From assembly GCA_964476565.1 (NCBI GenBank), contig CAYZBG010000004.1, forward strand, positions 42,734 through 106,733: a stretch of 64,000 bases of DNA. Direction: 5' to 3'. The translations under genes and the position numbers were made by a program. This document shows positions 16,270 through 25,140 of this stretch, piece by piece. The notes beneath the pieces were generated by a model. The model searched no databases. It was not told where the DNA came from and saw only the letters and a list, made by a program, of their open reading frames with translations. Every line of letters starts with the position of its first letter. Positions within the stretch are counted from its first letter, which is position 1. This DNA comes from CAMAXB01 sp964476565 (GTDB taxonomy: Bacteria > Verrucomicrobiota > Verrucomicrobiia > Opitutales > Opitutaceae).

Positions 16270-16983
16270 TCACGGTGAACGTGCGCCCGGTTCCGTCGCC
16301 CCGCCGGGTTTTGGTGCTGCGGGCGCAAGGGCCAGCAGTTCGGAGACGGTGACAAAACGCAGGCCTTTGGCGCGCAGGCGGGAAATGATCTCAGGCATGG
16401 CCTCGACGGTCTTGTCGGGCCACGTGTGCATCAGCACGATGTCACCCGGTCCGGCTTTGGCAGCGGTTTCGAGAATCTGCTCGCGGGTGGTGGCGGCGTC
16501 CCAGTCCTTGGTGGCGACTTCCGTGGTGATCGAGGGCAGGCGGAGTTCGGCGAGGACCGCCCAGACGGCCGGGCTGTGGGCGAGGAACGGTGCGCGGAAG
16601 ACGCGAGGAGCGATGCCGGTGGTTTTCGCAATGAGGTCCTGTGCGTCCACGATCTCGGCGCGAACGGCGGCTGGATCCGCGAGGCGGGAAAGGTTCGGGT
16701 GGCTTTGGGTGTGGTTGCCGATCTCGTGGCCGCCGGCGACGAGGGCTCGCGCCAATTCGGGGTGTTTGGCGACGTTGTTGCCGACTTCGAAGAAGGTGAC
16801 GCGCACGCCCTCGCGGGCAAAGATCTCCAGCAGGCGCGGCGTGTTGGCGGGGTGCGGACCGTCATCGAAGGTGAGGGCGACCACCGGTTCGACGGTGGCG
16901 ACGGCACTGATGGGTGTGTCGGCGCTGGCCGGGGAGACGCCGAGAAGGGCGCTGAGGACGAGCATGGAGAGGGGGCGCTTCAT
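16270..16983 (-). CDS. Polysaccharide deacetylase (NodB/CE4 family), exported
   Basis: Removes N- or O-acetyl groups from polysaccharides by metal-dependent hydrolysis. The 237-residue protein has a signal peptide (MKRPLSMLVLSALLGVSPASA) and the CE4 motifs in order: TFDDGPH (metal and catalytic Asp), GNHTQSHPN (metal His pair), RAPF (weakened motif 3, normally RxPxG/Y), TKDWDA, and DIVLMHTW (catalytic His). It is the third gene of a minus-strand set with the SGNH esterase and LacI regulator 2. The gap to the SGNH gene is 35 bases. Acting on an acetylated glycan fits the neighbour; the exact substrate is unknown. Confidence 0.9.
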   Translation of the reverse strand: MKRPLSMLVLSALLGVSPASADTPISAVATVEPVVALTFDDGPHPANTPRLLEIFAREGVRVTFFEVGNNVAKHPELARALVAGGHEIGNHTQSHPNLSRLADPAAVRAEIVDAQDLIAKTTGIAPRVFRAPFLAHSPAVWAVLAELRLPSITTEVATKDWDAATTREQILETAAKAGPGDIVLMHTWPDKTVEAMPEIISRLRAKGLRFVTVSELLALAPAAPKPGGATEPGARSP

Positions 16984-17018
16984 GAGAAGGCTGTGGACGT
17001 GGCCGGGCGTGTGGATGG

Positions 17019-18383
17019 TCAGGGTTCGACGGGCCAGGGGAGGGCGTCGAGCGACTCGCGGATAAAGGAAGCCTGACGCTCGCTCACGGCAGGCACGAAA
17101 TGCACGTGGTCGCGGAAAAGCGGACCTTCCAACGCGGCGGTGAAGGCATGCAGGTCGATCACCGGGACGCTGCGCGCTTCCATGACCTCGCGGGCGGCGG
17201 CGTTGTAGGCGAGCAGGTCGCGTTCGAAGCGGTGGAAGGCGCGGGAGCGCGCGTTGTGGCGTTGCTCGTCGAGCGGCGTCGTCGTGATCCAGACGAGGCG
17301 CTTGCCGGCGGCGTGCACGAGGTCGGCGAGGGTGGCGAGGTTGACGCGGTAGGCGTCGAGCGAGACCTGGCGGGCGCCGGTGGCAGGGTCCGTCTTGAGG
17401 TCGTGAAGGCCGCAGTTAACCAAGATCGTTGCCGGCAGGGCGGCGGGGTTTTGCAGGGCCTCGCGCACGTGGGCGAGGACGGCGGCCGAGTCGCCGCCAT
17501 TCGCACCCTGGGGGTGATCGAGGTCGGTGCGGGCCAGCTCGAGTCCGCCCTTGCGGACGTAGCGGTAGTGTCCGCGAACCGCCTGCGCGAGCGCGTCGTG
17601 ATAGTCGATGGAGATGCTGTCGCCCACGACGTAGAAGGCGGGTCGCGAAAGGGCCCGGCCGATGACCCGCTCGAGCGCGGCGTCGCCTTCGGCGTTGGGA
17701 TGAAGGCCGTCCGAAAAATGTCCTGGGCGCAGGGCGTCGTAGAGGCTGAAGAACTGCACGCCGGTGGTACGGACGAGTTGCTCGATGCCGGCGGCCAGTT
17801 GCGCGAGGATCGGCGGGGTGATGTCGTAGCCCTTGGTGCGGTTGACGGAATCCATGCCGTTGACGTCCACGTTCGGCGGGGCGGCGAGGAAGATGGCGTG
17901 GGCAGGAAAGCGCGTGAGCGCGAGATCCACCGCGCCCTGCAGGTTTGCGAGGCAGGAGGCGACCTTTGCGTTGGCCGGGCGCGGATCGCGGGCTGGGAGG
18001 TCGTTGACACCGAGGAGAATCAGGACGCCGGCGGCCTCGGGATGGGCAGCGAGTGCGGGAGGAAACTCGGTGGCCAGGTCGGACGTCTTTCGGCCCGAGC
18101 GGCCCGCGTTGATGAGCCGCCAAGGCCCGGCCGCATCAACCGCGTCAACCCAGGCCCCGCGGGCCGTGATGGAGTCGCCGAAACAGAGGAGGGCGGGACG
18201 AGCGGCCGGGTGATCGGGAGGGAGCTTCACGGACGGATCCACGGCGGTCGCTGGGTGATTGAGGGTGGCGGCGTGGGAGGTTTGCGCAAGAAAGGGCGTC
18301 TCGCTCGTCACCAAGAGCAGAACGACGAGAAGAGCGACGGTAACCTGTGGGAGGAAGATTAGCCGGTAGTTCAGGGGGGGCAT
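17019..18383 (-). CDS. Double-domain SGNH/GDSL esterase, exported
   Basis: About 454 residues from the ATG at 18383; an upstream ATG adds 20 residues without a clear purpose. A hydrophobic signal or anchor (LIFLPQVTVALLVVLLLVTS) precedes two SGNH-hydrolase domains. Domain 1 has LLCFGDSITARG, the glycine motif NAGRSG, LLGVNDL and the His motif FSDGLHPN. Domain 2 has YVVGDSISIDY, VNCGLHDL and DHVHFVP. SGNH enzymes of this kind often act as carbohydrate esterases, such as pectin or rhamnogalacturonan acetylesterases. Both domains keep the Ser and His motifs, so both may be active. It sits between LacI regulator 2 and a polysaccharide deacetylase. Confidence 0.85.
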   Translation of the reverse strand: MPPLNYRLIFLPQVTVALLVVLLLVTSETPFLAQTSHAATLNHPATAVDPSVKLPPDHPAARPALLCFGDSITARGAWVDAVDAAGPWRLINAGRSGRKTSDLATEFPPALAAHPEAAGVLILLGVNDLPARDPRPANAKVASCLANLQGAVDLALTRFPAHAIFLAAPPNVDVNGMDSVNRTKGYDITPPILAQLAAGIEQLVRTTGVQFFSLYDALRPGHFSDGLHPNAEGDAALERVIGRALSRPAFYVVGDSISIDYHDALAQAVRGHYRYVRKGGLELARTDLDHPQGANGGDSAAVLAHVREALQNPAALPATILVNCGLHDLKTDPATGARQVSLDAYRVNLATLADLVHAAGKRLVWITTTPLDEQRHNARSRAFHRFERDLLAYNAAAREVMEARSVPVIDLHAFTAALEGPLFRDHVHFVPAVSERQASFIRESLDALPWPVEP

Positions 18384-18454
18384 GGGCACGAGGTCGAGAG
18401 AAGGTTTGGTCGGATAAAGACGGGTTCTGGCGGGAGGTTCCATCTCACGGCCGC

Positions 18455-19555
18455 CTAGAACAAGGCTGCGGGCAAGCCCGGCTTCCCGCGTTCATTTCGC
18501 GGCGGCAGGCCATCGCGCGAGTACTCCCTGGTAGTGGTTCCCTCTGCGAAGTGGCCGCGGATGAGCAAGCGCTTCGGGTGTTGCGGCACGCCATTCTCCC
18601 CGCGTTGGATGCAGGACGTGAGCAAATCGACGGCAGCCGCGCCGATCTCCTCGGGTATCTCATCGAGACCGGAGAAGCCGGGACGGCGATTGCCGTAGAT
18701 GACCAGAGAGGTGGCGGCGGGGATTGCGGTCAGGGGGTCGAGCAGATCCCGTATCCAGCTATCGGGTGCGAGGACGGCGGTGGGACGATGGCGGTGGAAC
18801 CACGATGCCAGCTTGGCGTGGTCTCGGCTGAAGTTGAGCGGGGGGATGCGGGCGAGCCGGCGGGCTTCCCGGACAAACCAATGGTACACCGCGGTCGGCG
18901 CGTGGCGTTGGCGGATCTCCATGTCATCGGTAGTTACCAGTCCGATACGAGTGTGTCCGAGCTCGATGAGTTTCTCGAGGAGGAGGGCGGCATTGGCGAA
19001 GTGATCGGGCGATACGCGGTGGAGGGGCAGCTCCGGACGGGCCGCGGTTGCCGCGACGATGGCAAGGTCATCCAGAGGCAGGGGGATACTCTCGTGCAGG
19101 AATGCCTGCGGAGGCACGAGCAGGCCACGGATGCTTCGGGATTTGATTATGCCCGCGACGCGGCTCGCGTTGAGCCCTTCAGTACCGACCCTGATCTCGT
19201 CAAGCAAGTAGCCGAGCGACCGGGCTCGTTTCTCGGCTCCGGCAATCACCCGGGACGTGTATGGGTCCCGATAGAGATCCGAGCCGGGTTCGGCATCATT
19301 GATCAGACCGAGGGTGGCGACGAAGCGGACCTGGCGGTTCGAACGGAGGTGCGCCATGAGTCGCTGGGCTTCGGGGTCCGGTCGGTATCCAAGTGCATCG
19401 GCGACCGTGCGCGCGCGTCGGCACATGGCCTCCGAGATGCGGGGATCGTTGCGCAAGGCACGGGAGACGGTTGCGGCCGTGGTGTTGAGGCGGCGGGCAA
19501 TATCCGAAAGGCTGACTGCTTTCTTCCCCATGGGAGCAAGGTCGTGGGGCGTCAT
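18455..19555 (-). CDS. LacI-family transcriptional regulator 2
   Basis: About 366 residues. The helix-turn-helix is AVSLSDIARRLNTTAATVSRALRNDPRIS, then ALGYRPDPEAQRLMAHLRSNRQVRF and a sugar-sensor domain. The open frame extends far upstream, but the start at 19555 (MTPHDLAPMGKKAVS) or the internal ATG at 19531 fits the family, and a palindrome at 19579-19594 lies just before it. It is divergent from the toroid/DUF1961/symporter operon and is the first gene of the minus-strand set with the SGNH esterase and deacetylase. It probably controls both directions and itself through the shared palindrome (inference). Confidence 0.9.
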   Translation of the reverse strand: MTPHDLAPMGKKAVSLSDIARRLNTTAATVSRALRNDPRISEAMCRRARTVADALGYRPDPEAQRLMAHLRSNRQVRFVATLGLINDAEPGSDLYRDPYTSRVIAGAEKRARSLGYLLDEIRVGTEGLNASRVAGIIKSRSIRGLLVPPQAFLHESIPLPLDDLAIVAATAARPELPLHRVSPDHFANAALLLEKLIELGHTRIGLVTTDDMEIRQRHAPTAVYHWFVREARRLARIPPLNFSRDHAKLASWFHRHRPTAVLAPDSWIRDLLDPLTAIPAATSLVIYGNRRPGFSGLDEIPEEIGAAAVDLLTSCIQRGENGVPQHPKRLLIRGHFAEGTTTREYSRDGLPPRNERGKPGLPAALF

Positions 19556-19578
19556 GGTGGCGGGCACAATGCCGGACG

Positions 19579-19594
19579 TGCGTAACGATACGCA
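19579..19594. promoter_or_regulatory. Candidate LacI operator TGCGTA-ACGA-TACGCA
   Basis: A 16-bp inverted repeat with 6-bp perfect arms and a central CG, the typical shape of LacI/GalR operators. It sits 24 bases from the LacI regulator 2 start and 80 bases from the divergent GTG start at 19675. Confidence 0.65.
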
Positions 19595-19674
19595 ATCATC
19601 CGCTGGACCGGAGCGAGAAAGCCGGTGAGACCATCGAGCGTTCCCCTCCCTTCCGCCTGTCGCTTCTCCCCGAC

Positions 19675-21738
19675 GTGTCATATTCTTCATCCGTGACCTT
19701 TCGTACCTTCTTGGCGGCAGTTGGCGCTGCGGTTTGGGTGACGCCCGGATGGGCGCAGGTGGGCAAGCTGGAATGGCAGGCATGGCTGCCCGTCGGCGGA
19801 GCGGCAGTGGCCTCTGCACCTGAGCTCACAGCGCCATTGGAGCAACCGGCTGCCCGCTGGCATTACGTGCAACGGTTCGAGTCAGCTCGCGACCTTGCGC
19901 AGAACTTGGTGGTTCGAATCCGGGGCGTCCTGACAGCCCCGGTTTCCGGAACATTCATCTTTCGCCTCGAGGTCCAAGGCGAAGCTGAGGTGAGACTGGC
20001 GCCGTGGTCTTCGGATCCCCCGGTGGCGGGGCGGACGCCGGTGATTGTGAAGGCACGGGATACCGTTGCTTTCAGCGATGGAATCGAACTGGTGAGCGGT
20101 CAGCGCTACTTCGTCGAGGCAGTGCATCGCGCGGGTCCCGGGCCAGATCTCATGCGCGTGGGCTGGACTTTGCCGGATGGCACCCAGGAGGAGGCGATCC
20201 CTGGCCGCCATTTCGAAGCGTTGGTCGCGAAAGCTCCGATCGCTGCCTACAACTACCGCCATGCGCGGTTAGAACCCTACATCCGCAGCTACGATCCCAC
20301 CGGGTATCTCTCGCGAGACCGCCACAATCCCCGCCCGGGCGAGCATCTGACCCGCGAAACCGTCTATGCCGCCGCCGCCATGCTCGGTAGCGACCGGCCG
20401 GACTTGTGGGAGGAGGCAGCGCGGGCCCTGGCGCGAGTGATGCCTTTCCAGGAGGTAGATGAGAATGCGGCCGCCTTCGGCAATTTTCCCCGTCTGATCG
20501 AGCGACCGGACGATTTCAGTGCGCAGAACATTGGCGGATTCATCGGAGGTGAGTTGATCCTGATCCTCCAGCTCTATCGCGACCGCCTCCCTCCGCCCCT
20601 GGTGAGCGACCTTGAGTCCGTATTGAAACGGACCGCCGAACGCGGGCGTCGCTACAATCCACCGGTGACGGCAAGCAACATTGTGACGAAGGCCGTGGCG
20701 GTTGGTCTGCTGGCCGACGAGATGCTCGGGGCCCCTGCCGCGGGGGAGTGGGCGGCGCGGCGGCTCCGCGAACTGCATGCACACACTCAGCAGACCGGTC
20801 TGCCGACCGAATACAACAGTCCCACTTACAACGGAGTGGTAATCAAGGCGCTCTCCCTTCTGCGCGCCTACCTGCGTAATGCGGAACTCCGCCCATTGGT
20901 CGAGGACATCTACCTGGCGACGTGGCGCGAACTCGCTCTGAACTACAACCCCGACCTGCAGCTCTGGACGGGTGCCGCGGCCCGGCGTTATGAAGATGTT
21001 TTCAGCCCGGGGGCGCTCTTGCAGAGTGCCACGGACAACGACCTATTTTTCGGCGAGCATAGCTTCTCCGAACTGCCGGCTCCGATGCCGGAGAGGTTTC
21101 GACCGTTCTTCGAGCCGCTCGCCAGGCCGGTGAGTCGGCGCTTTTCGGTGCTGGCACCGAGGCCGGCGGCACGGATCGAGGATCAGCAGAGTCCGACACC
21201 TCTGGTCGCGACGGTCTATCATTCGCCGAACTTTTCGCTTGGGAGCCTCAATCGGGCGGACCTGTGGGACCAGCGGAGGCCGCTTGTCGCGTATTGGGGA
21301 AAGCGCGACGAAGCAGGATTCTTTCGGCTGACCAGTCCGTCTCAGGCGGCGGGGCTGCTCGCTGCGCAGACGCACACGCTGCAATCCCAAGGCGAGGCCG
21401 TGGTGGTGGTGACCTTCATCACCGACGTGGGCTGGGGCCTACCTCCGTACGGACTCGCTAAGGCCGAGCGTTCGGTTGCACCCCGTGTATCCGATATTCG
21501 GTTGCGATTGATGGTGGGGGGGCCGGCGGCGACTCCCTGGACCGCTCCGGAGGCGTTGCGGGATCCGATCCGGCAGGCAATCCCGGGCGGCCGTATCGAG
21601 GTGCGTTTGCTGCATGGGGACTTCGGTGGTGTGGAACCGGTCTGGGAGCTGAGTCCGGAGGGACACCTCGACCTCGTGCTGCATCGCGGCGAGGACGTGG
21701 ATCTTGCCCGGGTGACACGGGCATCGGCCGTCTTTTAA
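19675..21738 (+). CDS. Exported PA14-like plus alpha/alpha-toroid enzyme, ended by an in-frame TAA
   Basis: 687 residues from a GTG (another GTG lies at 19693). A signal segment (FLAAVGAAVWVTPGWAQ) is followed by a PA14-like sandwich (30-180), a helical toroid (about 195-450, with NPRPGEHLTRETVYAAAAML and PTEYNSPTYNG) and a C-terminal beta-sandwich. The layout resembles heparinase II/III-type lyases, but no catalytic residues were identified, so the function is open. The stop TAA at 21736-21738 appears premature: the same frame continues for 65 sense codons with high third-position GC and ends in a TGA that overlaps the next ATG as ATGA. The gene may be a recent nonsense mutant that is still mostly intact. 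Confidence 0.7.
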   Translation: MSYSSSVTFRTFLAAVGAAVWVTPGWAQVGKLEWQAWLPVGGAAVASAPELTAPLEQPAARWHYVQRFESARDLAQNLVVRIRGVLTAPVSGTFIFRLEVQGEAEVRLAPWSSDPPVAGRTPVIVKARDTVAFSDGIELVSGQRYFVEAVHRAGPGPDLMRVGWTLPDGTQEEAIPGRHFEALVAKAPIAAYNYRHARLEPYIRSYDPTGYLSRDRHNPRPGEHLTRETVYAAAAMLGSDRPDLWEEAARALARVMPFQEVDENAAAFGNFPRLIERPDDFSAQNIGGFIGGELILILQLYRDRLPPPLVSDLESVLKRTAERGRRYNPPVTASNIVTKAVAVGLLADEMLGAPAAGEWAARRLRELHAHTQQTGLPTEYNSPTYNGVVIKALSLLRAYLRNAELRPLVEDIYLATWRELALNYNPDLQLWTGAAARRYEDVFSPGALLQSATDNDLFFGEHSFSELPAPMPERFRPFFEPLARPVSRRFSVLAPRPAARIEDQQSPTPLVATVYHSPNFSLGSLNRADLWDQRRPLVAYWGKRDEAGFFRLTSPSQAAGLLAAQTHTLQSQGEAVVVVTFITDVGWGLPPYGLAKAERSVAPRVSDIRLRLMVGGPAATPWTAPEALRDPIRQAIPGGRIEVRLLHGDFGGVEPVWELSPEGHLDLVLHRGEDVDLARVTRASAVF

Positions 21739-21936
21739 GTCTCGCTGGGAGACCCTGGCGAACGCGGCCCCGCACCCACGGTGACCGTCGATCACGAGAC
21801 GTTGCATGTGACCTTGGGGGACCGGGGCATGGAAGTGTCGGTGAGACCCATGAGTTATGCCGAAAGCGAATCGCGCGTCCGGTTCGACGAACCGCCCCCG
21901 GCGTCGGCGGCTTCCTTCGAGGAGCTTTCGCCATGA
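21739..21936 (+). pseudogene. In-frame continuation of the toroid gene past the TAA
   Basis: 65 open codons in the same frame as 19675-21738, reading VSLGDPGERGPAPTVTVDHE and then a strand-rich segment HVTLGDRGMEVSVRPMSYAE. Third positions are mostly G or C, as in neighbouring genes. It closes with TGA inside ATGATG, where the next gene starts. It is best read as the original C-terminus of the upstream protein, cut off by a point mutation or a sequencing error. Confidence 0.65.
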
Positions 21937-23402
21937 TGCCTGGGCTTCGCTGGATCGGCCTGCTGCGGCTTCGTCCCGGCCTCGCGGGTGCGCTCCTAAT
22001 CATGGCCGGCCTGCCCGTCATGGCCCTCGAGCCCACACCGATTGCCTGGGCGGAGTCGACACCCGAGCAGGGGGCGCTTCGGTTGCGCTTTCGGCTCGAG
22101 GGAGTCGAGGACACGTGGGACCTGCCGACTCGCGCGCGCGGTGAGACGGCGCAACTGATCCTGGCCGATACGCCGGTCGTGCAGATCAACCTGAACGTCA
22201 ACCGGCAGAAGACGACCCTCCATTTGATGTTCCCGGCGGCAGGTGCGGAGAACGGTCCGTGGGTGCGGAGCGAGTTGACCGGACTCCGCGGTCTGCCGCA
22301 GGAGAGGAGCTGGGACCAGATAAAGTTCGGGGGACTCGATCTCGCCCGCATGAAAGGGGACCAAAGCTACGAGGTCCTGCTCGCATGGGATCTGCGGTTG
22401 CGGGCCGTGCGGCTGTTTCTCAATGGCGTGGAGCAGGGGGATGTGTTCCCCGCGAACAAAGGCGGATGGGAGCCGGCTCCGCGTGAGGGGCTGTCGGCGG
22501 TCGCCGGCGGGGTGTTGCGCAGCGCGGACGGGGCGGTGCAGGTGCCCGTACGGGTCGAGGCAGCGGAGTTGTTGGCCGGGGCGGTGAGTGCAAGTGAGGC
22601 GGCGAGACTGTCAGTGGGCCCGCCGGCGCTTTGCGGCGAGGGGCGGTCCGAGGCGGGCGGGCCGCTGGAACTTGCGGGCTATCGGGTGACGCCGTTGTTC
22701 TCGCCAAACCTGGCGGAGGTGCTGATCGTGCGCGAGGCGGAGCTTCTGGATGCGCAGGGGCGGAGGCGGCGCGAACCTTCGGAGAGGGAATGGGTGCTGG
22801 AGGGGCCTGGTGAAGTGGCGGCGACCGCGCAGGGACTGAGGCTGACCACGGGCGGCGAACGGGTGGCGACCTCGGCGCGCGGAGCAGTGGTCCTGTGGGC
22901 GCCCTATGAGCTGCCCGACGGAATCCTCGTCGAGTACGACTTCACTCCGGAGAATTCGAGGAGGGGACTTCATATCCTGTTCTGGAGCGCAGGCACCGCC
23001 GATGCCGGCTCGATCTTCGCGTTGGACCGGCAACCGCGGGGTGGGGTGTTTGCCGAATACCTCTGGAAAGGTCTGAATTCCTATCACGCCTCGATCTTCG
23101 CGACTGACGACGATGCGCCGCGGAAAGTCGCGAACCTGCGCAAGAATGATGGCTTTGTCCTGGTGGCGTGTGGCGACGATCGCATCGCGGGCCACGGGCC
23201 CGGGGCATTCCGCGTGCGCCTCTTGAAGGCCGGACCGCGCTCGGAGGTCGAGGTAGACGGTCGCACCGTGCTGCGATATCTCGATGATGGCCGAGCGAAC
23301 GGCGATCCACTTGCGGGCGGGCGCCTGGGTTTCCGTTTGATGGCGCACACGGGGTTCGCGGAGATCGCCCGGCTGCGGGTGTGGAAGCTCACTCCGCGTT
23401 GA
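21933..23402 (+). CDS. LamG-like plus DUF1961 (YesU-type) protein, exported
   Basis: 489 residues. The start overlaps the end of the upstream frame as ATGA. The N-terminal region is hydrophobic (LRWIGLLRLRPGLAGALLIMAG). Residues 30-200 are LamG/concanavalin-like ('WVRSELTGLRGL', 'YEVLLAWDLRLRAVRLFLNG'). The C-terminal half (about 300-489) carries DUF1961 features: 'ILVEYDFTPENSRRGLHILFWSAG', GSIFALD, 'YHASIFATD' and NLRKNDGFVLVACGDDRI. DUF1961 proteins such as Bacillus YesU occur in rhamnogalacturonan loci, and their biochemical role is poorly known. The gene lies between the toroid enzyme and an SSS symporter on one strand, so it probably belongs to uptake or processing of the same glycan. 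Confidence 0.8.
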   Translation: MMPGLRWIGLLRLRPGLAGALLIMAGLPVMALEPTPIAWAESTPEQGALRLRFRLEGVEDTWDLPTRARGETAQLILADTPVVQINLNVNRQKTTLHLMFPAAGAENGPWVRSELTGLRGLPQERSWDQIKFGGLDLARMKGDQSYEVLLAWDLRLRAVRLFLNGVEQGDVFPANKGGWEPAPREGLSAVAGGVLRSADGAVQVPVRVEAAELLAGAVSASEAARLSVGPPALCGEGRSEAGGPLELAGYRVTPLFSPNLAEVLIVREAELLDAQGRRRREPSEREWVLEGPGEVAATAQGLRLTTGGERVATSARGAVVLWAPYELPDGILVEYDFTPENSRRGLHILFWSAGTADAGSIFALDRQPRGGVFAEYLWKGLNSYHASIFATDDDAPRKVANLRKNDGFVLVACGDDRIAGHGPGAFRVRLLKAGPRSEVEVDGRTVLRYLDDGRANGDPLAGGRLGFRLMAHTGFAEIARLRVWKLTPR

Positions 23403-23434
23403 AGAGCGCGACCACGGGAGCAAAGGCTTTTCTC

Positions 23435-23488
23435 ATGACCAAGGCATCAACGTTCACGGAGTGGCAGGTGGAGGTGTGCGATGAGTGA
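23435..23488 (+). other. Possible 17-codon leader ORF overlapping the symporter start
   Basis: ATG at 23435 opens a frame reading MTKASTFTEWQVEVCDE that stops at 23486-23488, five bases inside the symporter gene in another frame. Such an overlap could couple translation. Only position and overlap support it; there is no homology evidence. Confidence 0.25.
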
Positions 23489-25103
23489 TCCACACTGGCT
23501 GGCGGTCGGGGTGTTGCTGATCTATTTCGTCGCCGTGCTGGCGGTCGGACTATGGGCGGGGCGCCGCGAACAAGACTCCGCGGAAGAGTACTTCCTCGCC
23601 GGTCGCCGGCTGCCCTGGTATGCCGTCGGTCTGTCGATGGTGGGTTCAAACATCTCGACCGAGCATTTCATCGGGATGGTGGGGGCGGCGTACATCTTTG
23701 GGCTGGCACCGGCGAACTGGGAGCTGATGTCCCTGATGTCGCTCAGCCTGCTCCTGTTCTTGTTCCTGCCCTATTATTTTCGAACACGGATTTTCACGGT
23801 ACCTACCTTCTTGGAGACACGTTTCGCGCCATCCACGCGGGCAATCTTTGCCGCGTTGAGTGTGTTGCACCTCGTGATGGCCCTCCTCGCCGGGGCCCTC
23901 TATGCGGGCGGCCTCATCATGCATGATTACTTTCGACCCGGGAATCCCGCGCTGGGGCCGGACGGCTTCAGTTGGTATTTTCTGGCCGGGATCGGAGTGG
24001 TGGGGGTGGTGACGGGCATTTACAGTGTCAAGGGCGGGCTGGCATCCGTGGTCTGGACGGATGTGGTGCAGGTTGGAATCCTCCTGGCCGGTGGTGTGGC
24101 CGTGCTCATTTTTGCGGTGGACCGTGCGGGTGGGTGGGCGGCGATGTGGGCACTCAATGCGGCCGCCGAAACCGGCCGGACGACATTGCTGCACCCGGCG
24201 AATCATCCGTTTGCGCCCTGGACCGGTGTATTCACGTTATGGATGTCGCTGGGGCTCTGGTATGCGTGCACCAACCAGTTTTACATCCAGCGGGCATTTG
24301 GCGCTCGAACCGAATGGGATGCGCGCATGGGGGTGATCCTGACGGGTGCGATAAAGATGCTGATGCCTTTGATCGTCGTGATACCCGGCCTGGCGGCGTT
24401 CGCCATTTACGGCGGCGAGCTTCCGCGCGACAAGGTATTCAATACGTTGGTACGCGATCTCCTGCCCGCGGGTTTCGGTGCCCTGGTGCTGGCGGCAATG
24501 GCGGCGGCGATCATGTCCACCGTCTCGAGCGTCCTCAACAGCGCCTCGACGATCCTGACGATCGATTTCTATCAGCGATTCGCCCGCAAGCAGGCGACCC
24601 AGGAGCAGTTGGTCCGGATGGGGCGATGGACGACCTTTGGACTGCTCGCGATCGGGATGGCGTGGGCACCCTTCATCGCGCGCTTCGACAAGGGACTGTT
24701 CATTTACATCCAGGATATGGCGGCGTTCTTCGGCCCGCCGATCGGGGTGATTTTTGTGGGCGGAATGATGTGGAGCGGAGCCAAGACTGTGGCGGCGAAT
24801 GCGGCCCTCCTGGGCGGCATCCTCTTCGGGATCGGGCTTCGCATCACCTCGGGGGTGACCGAGTGGGTGTTCCTCGATTCATTCCTGAATCGGGCCTTCC
24901 TCACCTTCGTTTTCAGCGCGACCGTGCTGGCAGGCGGATCCTTGATCGGCCCGAGATTTCGGGCGCGGACGGCGGTGTGGGACGCGAGTTTCCTCCGGCT
25001 GCCGGAGAAGGAGCGGGCAAACCACGGCGGCGCGCGCAGTTTCCACCTGTGGTGGGGGCTGTGGGCGGTCGCGGTGGTGACCTTGATGCTCGTCTTTGCC
25101 TGA
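23481..25103 (+). CDS. Sodium:solute symporter (SSS family)
   Basis: A 540-residue inner-membrane transporter with about 13-14 hydrophobic segments. It opens with WLAVGVLLIYFVAVLAVGLW and EYFLAGRRLPWYAVGLSMVG, then SNISTEHFIGMVGAAYIFG, a typical SSS core helix. The long segment AAMAAAIMSTVSSVLNSAST matches the SSS Na2-site helix with neighbouring serines. Members next to polysaccharide genes usually import sugars or uronates with Na+. It is the last gene of the plus-strand set controlled from the palindrome at 19579. It converges on the GPH transporter with a hairpin in between. Confidence 0.92.
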   Translation: MSDPHWLAVGVLLIYFVAVLAVGLWAGRREQDSAEEYFLAGRRLPWYAVGLSMVGSNISTEHFIGMVGAAYIFGLAPANWELMSLMSLSLLLFLFLPYYFRTRIFTVPTFLETRFAPSTRAIFAALSVLHLVMALLAGALYAGGLIMHDYFRPGNPALGPDGFSWYFLAGIGVVGVVTGIYSVKGGLASVVWTDVVQVGILLAGGVAVLIFAVDRAGGWAAMWALNAAAETGRTTLLHPANHPFAPWTGVFTLWMSLGLWYACTNQFYIQRAFGARTEWDARMGVILTGAIKMLMPLIVVIPGLAAFAIYGGELPRDKVFNTLVRDLLPAGFGALVLAAMAAAIMSTVSSVLNSASTILTIDFYQRFARKQATQEQLVRMGRWTTFGLLAIGMAWAPFIARFDKGLFIYIQDMAAFFGPPIGVIFVGGMMWSGAKTVAANAALLGGILFGIGLRITSGVTEWVFLDSFLNRAFLTFVFSATVLAGGSLIGPRFRARTAVWDASFLRLPEKERANHGGARSFHLWWGLWAVAVVTLMLVFA

Positions 25104-25108
25104 GTCCC

Positions 25109-25137
25109 GGCCCCGGGTTGATCGACCCGGCGGGGCC
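25109..25137. terminator. GC-rich hairpin between converging genes
   Basis: CCGGGT-TGATCG-ACCCGG forms a 6-bp stem extended by GGCC arms across a 3-base bulge. It lies between the stops of the SSS and GPH transporter genes. There is no T run, so it is a weak or Rho-assisted, possibly bidirectional, terminator. Confidence 0.4.
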
Positions 25138-25140
25138 AGG

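Noticed and set aside
25109..25137. Strong intrinsic terminator between the SSS and GPH genes
   Set aside because: The stem is good but no T run follows on either strand, so it was kept only as a weak hairpin call.
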